From: CALNYS01 sp942490855
GTDB taxonomy: Bacteria > Planctomycetota > Phycisphaerae > Phycisphaerales > UBA1924
DNA length: 64,000 bases
Direction: 5' to 3'
Assembly (NCBI GenBank): GCA_942490855.1
Contig: CALNYS010000001.1
Coordinates: 248,001-312,000 of the forward strand
Below the pieces are notes generated by a model, which was not told where the DNA came from, made no database searches, and was given only the letters and a program-made list of their open reading frames with translations. Positions 43,117-54,600 of the stretch are shown here, in pieces. Positions within the stretch are counted from its first letter, which is position 1. Each line of letters opens with the position of its first letter. Position numbers and translations under genes: made by a program.

Positions 43117-43716
43117 TTACTTGACGCCGAGCATGAGCTGCTCGATCACGTCGCGGACGCTCTGCCCGCTCTCGTCGCGCCCGTGCCCGCTGATGCCGAT
43201 GGGCGCCAGCACGCCGTAGCCGAGCCCGAGGTGCATCAGCATCCACGCGGTGATCGCGGGGGAGAAACGCTTCGAGACGTCGCCGGCCGCCTGCGCGGTG
43301 CTCACCTGGTCGGCCATGAACCGGTGCAGGGCCTGCATGTGACGGGTGATCGCGGCGAGGATCTCCGGGTCGGTGATCTCGGTCATCGCCTGCACGATCA
43401 CGCGGTAGACGCCCTGACCGCGGCTGGCGACCATCGGGTTGGCCCCGATCAGCAGACGCAGGCGGTCGCCCGGGTCCGTGCACTGGGCCAGCGCGTCCTG
43501 CCACTGCTCGATCGTCTCCTCGCCCGTCTCGTCGATCAGAGCGATGAAAAGCTCTTTCTTGGACTTGAAATGGCGGTAGATGATCGGTTCGGTGACGCCG
43601 GCGGCCTTGGCGAGCTCCGAGGTCGTTGCCCCGGCGTACCCCCGTTCCGCGAAGAGCTTCGCGGCGGTATCGAGCAACTGGCGGCGGCGCTGTGCGGCGG
43701 GCAGGCGTCGGGTCAT
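43117..43716 (-). CDS. TetR/AcrR-family transcriptional regulator
   Basis: A 199-residue repressor. The N-terminal HTH is classical: RRRQLLDTAAKLFAERGYAG, TTSELAKAAGVTEPIIYRHF and KSKKELFIALIDE. The C-terminal ligand domain is helical with no recognisable ligand. The ATG at 43716 is used. yidD lies 34 bases upstream on the same strand, so it may be the last gene of the rnpA-yidD run. It is convergent with the MlaF-like ATPase; regulation of that gene is possible but not shown. Confidence 0.92.
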   Translation of the reverse strand: MTRRLPAAQRRRQLLDTAAKLFAERGYAGATTSELAKAAGVTEPIIYRHFKSKKELFIALIDETGEETIEQWQDALAQCTDPGDRLRLLIGANPMVASRGQGVYRVIVQAMTEITDPEILAAITRHMQALHRFMADQVSTAQAAGDVSKRFSPAITAWMLMHLGLGYGVLAPIGISGHGRDESGQSVRDVIEQLMLGVK

Positions 43717-43750
43717 CGTGAAAGGGTCCCCCGGGTAGGTAAGCGTACAC

Positions 43751-44044
43751 TCACTTTCGACGCGAGGGCCCCTCCCGTTCCGCATTTCTTTCAGCTTCGC
43801 CCGAGACCGGCACGGGGTCGTAGCCCATCGGGCCGCCCGGTCGGCAGCGGAGCACCCGTTTGAACGCGAGCCACCCGCCGCGCCAGGCGCCGTGCGTGCG
43901 GATCGCCTCGAGGGCGTACGCGCTGCAGGTGGGGTGGAAGCGGCATTGCCCGCCGAGCCAGCGCGACAGCGTCCCGCGGTAGAGGATCACGAGGCCCATC
44001 AGGGCCCGCGCGGCGATCCCGGGGCGGTCAGGCCCCCGGCCCAT
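43751..44044 (-). CDS. yidD: Membrane protein insertion efficiency factor YidD
   Basis: A small amphipathic protein of about 97 residues that helps YidC insert membrane proteins. The family core is plain: ILYRGTLSRWLGGQCRFHPT, CSAYALEAIRTHGAWRGG and FKRVLRCRPGG, with the conserved cysteines. The ATG at 44044 is preferred; a GTG at 44053 is possible. It overlaps the 3' end of rnpA by 17 bases, the classic rnpA-yidD arrangement, though yidC and rpmH are not in the window. Confidence 0.94.
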   Translation of the reverse strand: MGRGPDRPGIAARALMGLVILYRGTLSRWLGGQCRFHPTCSAYALEAIRTHGAWRGGWLAFKRVLRCRPGGPMGYDPVPVSGEAERNAEREGPSRRK

Positions 44045-44408
44045 CGCCGGCACGCTCCAGACGCCCGCCCACGCGGTCGGCCGCCCCGGACAGCCACTCG
44101 CGGTACTCGTTCACGCTCAGCGGTGCGTGCGGGCGGACACGCACGACGAGGTCGATCGCCGGGAGGTCCTGCTGGCTGAGGCGGAACGCCTCGCGGATGC
44201 GCCGCTTGATCAGCCCGCGTTTGACGGCGTTCCCGACGTGGCGGGAGACCGCCAGCCCCAGGCGCGGGCGTCCGAGCCCGGACTGATGCCCGAAGACAAC
44301 CAGCGGCCCGGCGTGCTTGCGCACGTTTCCCTCGTAGGCCTTCTGGTACTCCAGGGCGTGGGTCAGACGCTGGGCACGGGAGAAGCTCAGGCGGGTGGGT
44401 GAGAGCAT
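44028..44408 (-). CDS. rnpA: Ribonuclease P protein component
   Basis: Protein subunit of RNase P, which trims the 5' ends of tRNAs; 126 residues. The conserved Arg-rich helix is GNAVKRGLIKRRIREAFRL, preceded by GLAVSRHVG. It starts at MLSPTRLSFSRAQRLTHALE (ATG at 44408). yidD overlaps its 3' end. Instead of rpmH, the gene upstream on this strand is a ClC channel ending 52 bases before, an unusual neighbour for rnpA. Confidence 0.94.
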   Translation of the reverse strand: MLSPTRLSFSRAQRLTHALEYQKAYEGNVRKHAGPLVVFGHQSGLGRPRLGLAVSRHVGNAVKRGLIKRRIREAFRLSQQDLPAIDLVVRVRPHAPLSVNEYREWLSGAADRVGGRLERAGDGPGA

Positions 44409-44460
44409 CGCGGGAGTGTACCCCGATAACTTCGGCGTCGTCGAGAGCGACGACCCGTTC

Positions 44461-46287
44461 TTAGCTCTCACGCAGCGATTGGTTGTAGCGGGCCATCAGG
44501 CGGCTGCGGGTGACGAGCCCCATCACCTTGGCCTTGGCCCCGGGGTGCTCGACCATCGCGAGGCTCGAGACGTCGTGGCGGGAGAACTTCTCGAGCACGG
44601 TGTCGAGCCCCTCGTCGGGGGTGATCGTCGGGAGCGAGCGGACCATGAGCTCCTCGATGAGCAGCAGCGGGATGGCCTCGTATTCGACAAACGCCGTGCG
44701 CACGTCCTGGGCCGTGATCATCCCGAGGTACTCGTTCTCGTCGCCCACGACGACGAAGTCCGCGACCTGGTACTCGCGGTTGAGCTTGAGCAGCTTCGAG
44801 ACGGGGTCGTGCGGGCGCACGCTCACCAGCGGCGCCAGCGGGACGTCCCGCACCTGGATCCGCCGGAGCAGGGTGTGGTCGAGGCTCGATCCCAGCAGCA
44901 CGCCGCGCCGGCGCAGCTTGAGGGTGTAGATCGAGTCGCGCTCGATGAGCTGCGCGACGACCGTCGCGACCACCGCCGCGAGCATGATGGGCAGCAGCAC
45001 GTAGATGTCGCGGGTGATCTCGAAGATGATCAGGATCGCCGTGAGCGGGGCGTGCGTGGTCCCGGCGACGACGGCCGCCATGCCCACGAGCGCGTACGCC
45101 GCGGGCGAGCCGCCCTCTGGGATCAGCCCCAGCGCCTCGACCGCCACGCCGAAGGTCGCCCCGGCGGCGGCGCCGAGGAAGAGCGACGGCGCGAAGACGC
45201 CGCCCGAACCGCCCGAACCCAGCGTGAAGCACGTCGCGAGAGCCTTGAACCCAACGAGCGCGGCGAGCATGACGATCGACGTGTCGAGCGTCAGGCCCGA
45301 GTCTTCCAGGCCGAAGGACGCCGGGTGCAGCAGGGCGCGGATCGCCGGGTAGCCGTTGCCGAAGAAGGGCGGGGCCCCGCCCGTCTCGCCCGCCTGCCCC
45401 GTGATAATGAGGTACCCGAGCCCGAGCGCGCCGAGCATCGCCGCGCCGATCACCGGCTTGACGATCGGGTGCAGCTTGACGCGCGCGGCGGCGTCTTCGG
45501 TCGCGTACAGCAGCTTGACGAACCCCACCGCCACCGCGCCGCACACGAGCCCCAGGACCATGTAGCTGGGCAGCTCGGGCAGCGTGAACGCGTACCCCGC
45601 GAGCTCGTCGCTGACGGCGAAGATCGCCGTGTTCTTCCCCAGCACCGCCTGCGTCACGGCCGTCGAGAAGACGCTCGCGACGACGATGGGCGTGAACGTG
45701 CGCACGGAGAAGTCGCGCAGCATGATCTCGAGCACGAAGAAGACGCCGGCGATCGGAGCATTGAACACCGACGCGATCCCCGCCGCGGCGCCGCAGCCGA
45801 GCAGCGTGCCCGCCTGGTCGCGCGAGACGCGGAGCAGCTGGGCGATCCCCGAGCCGATCGCCGAACCGATCTGAACGATGGGCCCTTCCGCGCCGGCAGA
45901 CCCGCCCGAGCCGATGGTGCACGCCGAGGCCAGGGATTTCACGAGCGCCACGCGCGGGCGGATCTTTGACCCCTTGCGGAAGACCGCGTCCATCACCTCG
46001 GGCACGCCGTGGCCCTTGGCCTCGCTCGCGAAGAAGTGGATCAGGGCGCCCGTGAGCAGCGCGCCGATCATCGGGGCGAGGGCGAGCGCCCACCACGGCA
46101 GGCGGTGGTCGAGTGCTTCGGCCTGCTCGCCCGCCCAGTGGATGAGTTCGACGAACCCGATGGCCCCGAACGCGGTGACCGTCCCGATGCCCGCGGCGAG
46201 CGCGATGAGGTACCAGTCGCGCTGGAACCCGAGGCGCGTCGCGATGGTCTGGATCCGGTTGGGGAGGTTCGCGGCCAAGCGGGACAA
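44461..46287 (-). CDS. ClC-type chloride channel or transporter with CBS domains
   Basis: A 608-residue membrane protein that moves chloride (or fluoride), as a channel or a proton exchanger. The ion-path motifs are GSGGSAGAEGPIVQIGSAIG (the gating Glu is in AEGP) and GSGGSGGVFAPSLFLGAAAG. About ten to twelve membrane helices run to residue 430. A C-terminal pair of CBS domains follows (VSVRPHDPVSKLLKLNREYQ, LGMITAQDVRTAF and LPTITPDEGLDTVLEKFSRH). The start is uncertain: a TTG at 46287 gives LSRLAANLPNRIQTI and no nearby ATG is in frame. topA stops 38 bases upstream of it... its own 3' end is followed by rnpA. Confidence 0.9.
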   Translation of the reverse strand: MSRLAANLPNRIQTIATRLGFQRDWYLIALAAGIGTVTAFGAIGFVELIHWAGEQAEALDHRLPWWALALAPMIGALLTGALIHFFASEAKGHGVPEVMDAVFRKGSKIRPRVALVKSLASACTIGSGGSAGAEGPIVQIGSAIGSGIAQLLRVSRDQAGTLLGCGAAAGIASVFNAPIAGVFFVLEIMLRDFSVRTFTPIVVASVFSTAVTQAVLGKNTAIFAVSDELAGYAFTLPELPSYMVLGLVCGAVAVGFVKLLYATEDAAARVKLHPIVKPVIGAAMLGALGLGYLIITGQAGETGGAPPFFGNGYPAIRALLHPASFGLEDSGLTLDTSIVMLAALVGFKALATCFTLGSGGSGGVFAPSLFLGAAAGATFGVAVEALGLIPEGGSPAAYALVGMAAVVAGTTHAPLTAILIIFEITRDIYVLLPIMLAAVVATVVAQLIERDSIYTLKLRRRGVLLGSSLDHTLLRRIQVRDVPLAPLVSVRPHDPVSKLLKLNREYQVADFVVVGDENEYLGMITAQDVRTAFVEYEAIPLLLIEELMVRSLPTITPDEGLDTVLEKFSRHDVSSLAMVEHPGAKAKVMGLVTRSRLMARYNQSLRES

Positions 46288-46325
46288 GCTACCTCACTCA
46301 GCGAGAGAGGGCCACGCGGCGCGGT

Positions 46326-49019
<2,694 letters not shown>

Positions 49020-49173
49020 GCCTCGCCTGTGCGTTACCGGTGTCGGCCCCACTCGGGGCAGGACGCGGGAGGTAAGCGCGTCCTCCGCAGCTTGTCAAGC
49101 CGCCAGGCCCGGTCCGGCCCTCCCGCCCCCTCGCTCGCGAGCACCCGCGTCGGGGCGGGGCGGCGGGGAAGCG

Positions 49174-50166
49174 TCAGCGGCCGGCGCACGACGTAATGAT
49201 CTGTATTGCAGCGGTTTGGAGCCCGTCGCGATCGCCCAGCGAGGGGCCCTCGACGGTCAGGCCGCCACCCGGCAAGGTCCGAGAATCATTTTCTTCGCGC
49301 TCTTGCGTTTTTTCCGCCGGCGCGACGGCGAGACGCCGGAGCCACGTGCGCTGGTTCTTCGCGAATCGCCTAGTGTCGATCTTGATCCGCTCCACCGCCT
49401 CGTCGAGCGTGCACGCACCGCGCAGGTGCGCCGCCAGCTGCTTGTAGCCCAGCGCGTCGCGGGCCTGCTCGCCCAGCGCGCCCGCGTCCACGAGCGTGCG
49501 CACCTCGTCGAGGAATCCAGCGTCCATCATCTGTTTCACGCGCGCGTTGATGCGCCGGTTCAGCTCCGGCGTCTCCCACGCGAGGCGCACGACGAACGCG
49601 TCCTCGCGCCGCCCGCGGTCCCACTGCGTCTGGTGCTCGCTGATCGGTGTGCCCGTGAGGCGGAAGACCTCGATCGCGCGCACGGTGCGCCGCTGGTCCG
49701 CCGGGTGGATCCGCTCGCACGCGGCGGGGTCAACGCGCTGGAGCTCCTCCCGCAGCGTCGCCAGAGGCGTCGCGTTGAGCTCCTCCCGCAGCGCGGGGTC
49801 GGGATCGGGGCCCTCGAAGAGCCCCTCGAGGAACGCCTTCATATACAGATGCGTCCCGCCGGCGACGATCGGGACCCCGCCGCTGGCGCGCACGCTGGCG
49901 ACGGCCTCCTCGGCCGCGTCGAGCCAGTCCTTGACCGTGAACCGCTCGCGCGGGTCGCACACGTCGATCAGATGGTGAGCGACGCCCTGGCGTTCCTCGG
50001 GCGTGGGCTTGGCCGAGCCGATGTCCAGCCCGCGGTAGACCTGCACGGAATCGGCCGAGATCACCGCCGCGGGGGGCCCGCTCTCGATGAGCCGGCGGGC
50101 CACGGCGACCGCCAGCGACGTCTTGCCGCTCGCCGTCGCGCCCATGATCACCGGGAACCGCTCCAT
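49174..50166 (-). CDS. miaA: tRNA dimethylallyltransferase
   Basis: Adds an isopentenyl group to A37 of tRNAs reading U-starting codons; 330 residues. The P-loop is MGATASGKTSLAV, followed by ISADSVQVYRGLDIGSAKPT, HHLIDVCDPRERFTV, VAGGTHLYMKAFL and IHPADQRRTVRAIEVF. LGYKQLAAHLRG and RRFAKNQRTWLRR in the C-terminal part also fit. The last 40 residues are extra. The ATG at 50166 is used. Its substrate, dimethylallyl diphosphate, comes from the MEP pathway (ispG at 36 kb). It is divergent from pgk with 59 bases between. Confidence 0.96.
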   Translation of the reverse strand: MERFPVIMGATASGKTSLAVAVARRLIESGPPAAVISADSVQVYRGLDIGSAKPTPEERQGVAHHLIDVCDPRERFTVKDWLDAAEEAVASVRASGGVPIVAGGTHLYMKAFLEGLFEGPDPDPALREELNATPLATLREELQRVDPAACERIHPADQRRTVRAIEVFRLTGTPISEHQTQWDRGRREDAFVVRLAWETPELNRRINARVKQMMDAGFLDEVRTLVDAGALGEQARDALGYKQLAAHLRGACTLDEAVERIKIDTRRFAKNQRTWLRRLAVAPAEKTQEREENDSRTLPGGGLTVEGPSLGDRDGLQTAAIQIITSCAGR

Positions 50167-50225
50167 GCGCTCTCCATCGCTTCGCGCCGAAGCGGTAGCA
50201 TGGCTCCCCACACGAGGAGACGCCA

Positions 50226-51431
50226 GTGGCCAAGCGAACGATCGAGCAGGTGAACGTCAGCGGCAAGCGCGTGCTGATGCGCGTGGACTTCAACGTGCCC
50301 CTCAAGGACGGCGTCGTCCAGGACGACCGGCGCATCCGCATGGCCCTGCCGACGATCAAGAGCGTCGTCGAGCGCGGCGGGTGCCTCATCCTGATGTCGC
50401 ACCTCGGGCGCCCCAGCGGCGAGGGCTACGAGGAGATGCACTCCCTCCGTCCGGCCGCTGCGACCCTCGCGGAGCTCCTCGGGCGCCCTGTCGGCTTCCC
50501 CTCGACCGACTGTGCCGACGCGGCGTCTGAGGCCGCTGTCGATGCCCTGGGGGACGGGGAGGTCCTCCTCCTCGAGAACCTCCGCTTCCACAAGGGGGAG
50601 AAGACCGGCGACGCGGCCCTCGCGGCGACGCTGGCCTCCTACGGCGAAATCTACTGCAACGACGCGTTCGGCACGTGCCACCGCACCGACGCCTCCATGG
50701 TGGCGGTCCCCGAGGCCATGCCCAGCCGCCCCCGCGTCTGCGGGCTGCTGCTCCGCGACGAGCTCCGCTTCCTCTCTGAGGCCCTCGCCAACCCCGAGCG
50801 CCCGTACGCGGCCGTCCTGGGCGGGGCGAAGGTCTCCGACAAGCTCGCGGCCGTCGAGCACCTCATCCCCCGCACCGATCACATCCTGATCGGTGGGGCG
50901 ATGGCGTACACCTTCCTCAAGGCCCTGGGCAAGGGCGTCGGCTCCAGCCGCGTGGAGGACGAACGCCTGAGCGACGCCAAGCGGATGCTCGAGCTCGCCG
51001 CCCGCGAGGAGTGCGAGCTCCACCTCCCGAGCGACCACGTCTGCGCGACGGAGTTCTCCGCGACCGCCTCGAACGTGCGCGTCTTCGACGGGCGCATCGA
51101 CGACGGCTGGATGGGCCTGGACATCGGCCCCGAGACGCAGAACCACTACTCGCGTCTGCTCGAGGGCTGCAAGACGATCGTCTGGAACGGGCCGATGGGC
51201 GTCTTCGAGTGGGGCGCCTACGCGGTGGGCACCCGCGCGGTCGGCGCGGCGATCGCCACGGCCACGCGCGGCGGCGCGATGTCCATCGTTGGCGGGGGCG
51301 ACACCGCATCGGCCGCGGGCGCGTTCGGCATCGCGGACACGATGACCCACGTCTCGACCGGCGGCGGCGCGAGCCTGGAGATGATCTCCGGCTCGCGGCT
51401 GCGCTCGGTCGAGCTCCTCGACGAGGACTGA
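50226..51431 (+). CDS. pgk: Phosphoglycerate kinase
   Basis: Glycolytic enzyme transferring phosphate from 1,3-bisphosphoglycerate to ADP; 401 residues. The substrate Arg/Asn segment is VLMRVDFNVPLKDG, followed by LILMSHLGRPSGEG, LLENLRFHKGE and NDAFGTCHRTDAS. The nucleotide site has LGGAKVSDKLA, WNGPMGVFEW and GGGDTASAA. The ending THVSTGGGASLEMISG is typical. The GTG at 50226 is preceded by a GAGGAG ribosome site. No gap or other glycolysis gene is adjacent. Confidence 0.97.
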   Translation: MAKRTIEQVNVSGKRVLMRVDFNVPLKDGVVQDDRRIRMALPTIKSVVERGGCLILMSHLGRPSGEGYEEMHSLRPAAATLAELLGRPVGFPSTDCADAASEAAVDALGDGEVLLLENLRFHKGEKTGDAALAATLASYGEIYCNDAFGTCHRTDASMVAVPEAMPSRPRVCGLLLRDELRFLSEALANPERPYAAVLGGAKVSDKLAAVEHLIPRTDHILIGGAMAYTFLKALGKGVGSSRVEDERLSDAKRMLELAAREECELHLPSDHVCATEFSATASNVRVFDGRIDDGWMGLDIGPETQNHYSRLLEGCKTIVWNGPMGVFEWGAYAVGTRAVGAAIATATRGGAMSIVGGGDTASAAGAFGIADTMTHVSTGGGASLEMISGSRLRSVELLDED

Positions 51432-51520
51432 GTTCCAACGGCTGCGAACACGAACGCACCGCGCTCTGGCGCGGGGGCGGTCGTGCGCGCGCGTGTGGCG
51501 ATTGGTGAAGCAAAAAGAAG

Positions 51521-51550
51521 AACGCCGCGGAGGTTTCCCTCCGCGGCGTT
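51521..51550. terminator. Strong hairpin terminator between pgk and the giant surface protein
   Basis: A perfect 13-base-pair stem (AACGCCGCGGAGG ... CCTCCGCGGCGTT) around TTTC. On the minus strand it is followed by CTTCTTTTTG, so it should end the giant-protein transcript 61 bases past its stop codon. On the plus strand it has no U-tract, but it may still slow or end the pgk transcript. Confidence 0.85.
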
Positions 51551-51611
51551 GATCATGTCAGATCAGGAAAAGTAGATGTCGTAGCGTTCGTAGGGTTCGG
51601 TCCTGAGCCGG

Positions 51612-54600
51612 TTACGGGCAGGGGCCCCAAGCGGCGAGCAGGACGGCGAGGTCGCCGGAGTCCACCACGCCGACACCGTCAAGGTTGGCGGCGGGGTTGG
51701 TGGTGCCCCAAGCGGCGAGGAGAACGGCGAGGTCGCCAGAGCCGACCTCATCGCCCGTGCCGTCAAGGTTCGCCGGGCACGGGGCCATGGCGTTCAGGAC
51801 GAGCGAGAAGTTATCGACGTACCACGTGTCAGACGGGAGGACCGAGGTGGCCTCGACGTCGAAGTAGTCGGCGATCAGGATGTTGCGGAAGGGAGCCGTA
51901 GCGTTGTAGGGGGGCGTAGCGCCGTTGACGATGCCGCCAGCGGGGGCCTGGTTGGAACCAGCGCCGTCCGCACCCGGGAGACCACGGGGCTCCCACTCGC
52001 CGTTGGCGATCAGGACGGAGCCACGGGCCGTGTCCTCAACAACCTGGTAGCGGTCGTTGGAGAGGGGCGCGGGGAAGGGGGCCATCGTGTCAGGGTTGAC
52101 GTTCGGCAGGGCGACGATGTCGGTGGCCTGGATCGAACGCGTAGCGGGCATGCCCATCATGTCAGTGGCGGGCGTGCCGGTGGAGCCATCGACAGGCCAG
52201 ATGAGCGGGGCCATCTGACCCGGCTCGACCAGGACGTCGTTGACGATCTGGAAGAAGTGGTAGGTGCCAACTCCGCCACCGGCCGGGGCCGGGGCGTCGA
52301 AGTCACGGGCGGTCCACTGGATGATGCCCTCGGTGGGCTCGCCGTCGTTCTCGCCGAACTGGTTGCGGGCGAAAGCGACGGTGTCGAGGCTGTTGGTGTT
52401 GGCGAGGGGATCGCTGGCGTCGATAGCGACACCGCTGGCGATCTCGTTGCCGTCAACAGCGATGGAGTACTCGGAGTCGCCGTTGACCGTCATGGAGACG
52501 GTGAACCACTGGTTGGTGGGCACGGCAACGCCGGTGTCCGCCCAGAGGTTCTCGGGCTCGCCCGGAGCGGGCATCGGGTTCGGCACGAAGGTGCTGAAGT
52601 TGCCGGTGGCGAGGAACGGGGGAGGCCCGCCCGCCGCGTTGCCGGACTGGAAGCCCATGCCGCCGAAGCCGAGGGAGGTGATGGCGCCACCGTCGGCGGT
52701 ACCGCCGGGGAAGGTGGCGATCATGCCCGTGGCGAAGGAGGACTGAGCGACGTAGAAGTCGAAGCTGAGGACAGCCGTGTCCGTGGCCGCAGCGGTCTGA
52801 GCGACCGGGAAGAAGCCGTTGAACATGCCGACGAGGTTGCCGCGGAAGGTGCTGTTGGGGCTGTAGTCGCGGATGTTGGCCTTGTTGGTGAGCTTGGCGA
52901 CGTCGCCGCGGGAACCGCGGGCGGTGTCGATGCCCTCGTCAGCGGCGCTGACGAACTCGGCTTCGCGCTCGCTACCCGTGTAGCGGAAGTTGAGACGGTA
53001 GCTGTAACGAGCGCCCATGTCGGTCATGGTGCCGCTGTCGAACGTCGCCTCGCCGGTGGCGTTGGCGAGGAACCACGTGCCACGAGCGATCTCGGAACCC
53101 CCGACGGAGTCGAGGATGTACCACTCGGTGGGATCGTTGTTGCCGTCGTCGATCACGCCGTAGATGTCGGCGTCGGGGTTGTACTCACGGAGGAGGTCAT
53201 CGCTGACCGCGACGATGTCGCCCATGCCGAAGCCCGGGGCGCCCTGGTCGACCGAAACGATCGTGTAGATGCGCACGGGGTCGCCATCGGTGAGCGCGCC
53301 GGCGCCGTCGATGAACTCGATCTCGTCGTAGTCGTTGGGAACCGGGGCGAGGTCCGGGTCGCCGATGGGCATGAAGCCCAGACGGTGATCGGCCGAGCCC
53401 TGAGGAGTGGCCGGGCGGCCCTTCTCGTAGGTGTCCAGCGAGTCAGAGAAGGGGAGGGTCCAGGCCGGGTCGTCCGAGAACTCAGCGGCGAGGGGGACGA
53501 GGGTGTCGGTCTGGGTCGGGCCGGAGAGCTCGACGTCGTCGATCCACACGCTCACGAAACCAGCAAGGAAGCCGTTGCTGGAGCTGTAGCGAACGTCCGT
53601 GGGGGCGATCGCGTTGGTCGTGAAGTTCTCGGCGGAGTTGCCGTCCGGGAAGAGTTCCACGAACGGGGCGCCGTCGGCGCTGACGAAGATGCGAACGATC
53701 TCGGTCTCGCCGTTGCTGGCGGTGCCACGGGGGGAATCGTCGCGGGGCTCGCCCTCGATACGGATCACGTGCCAGTCGTTCTCGGAGAGGGTGAACGTCG
53801 CCATGCCGCTCGGCGCGGCGAGAACGTTCACGTACTCCGTGTTGATGGTCGCTTCCTGGTCAGGCGTGACATGGGGACCGGGCGAGGGGGCCAGGTCCGT
53901 GTTGATGTCAAACTCGCCGCCGGCGATGTTGGTGCCGAGGGGCTTGCGGGAACGGACGTACATGTTGCCGTCGCCCATGAGGTTGACGTCGGTGCCCGAC
54001 GTGAAGACACGCGCCATGGACTCAACGATGTCCTCGCCGTCGGGCTGGTTGCCCGCAGCGATGGAGACAGCCAGGCCGGCCTGGAGCGCGTCCATGCCGT
54101 ACGAGAGCAGCGTCGAGTTGAAGCGCATGGCCGTGGAGACAACCGCCGGGTCGCCGACCTCACCGCGAACGCGGGGGGTGGTCGGGAGGTTGGTGGTCAT
54201 CATGTTGTCGAACACATCCGTCTGGATGAGGTTCTGCAGGCTCAGGGACTGCTCCGCGGTGGGGCCGGAGCCCGAACCGGGGTCAGGGGTGTTGTTCTGG
54301 TTGGTCACGATCTGGCTGCGGGCGTCAGACGCCTCAACCCAGCGACCACCCTGGAGGCCCAGGGGACCTTCGTTCCAGCGCTCGAAGTCATCGATGTAGG
54401 GGATGCGGTAGGTGGGGATGGGATCGGGCTGGGGGAAGTCAACGCCGCGGATGCGGATGTCGTCCCACCACCAGTCCTGGATGGTGTACCCGGGCACGTT
54501 GGCCGTGGACGGGTCGGAACCGTGGTAGAGGCGCATGGCGTCGAAGGACAGACCCGCGAAGATCGAGGCCCAGTCGTTGCCGTCAGCGCCGAAGAAGCGG

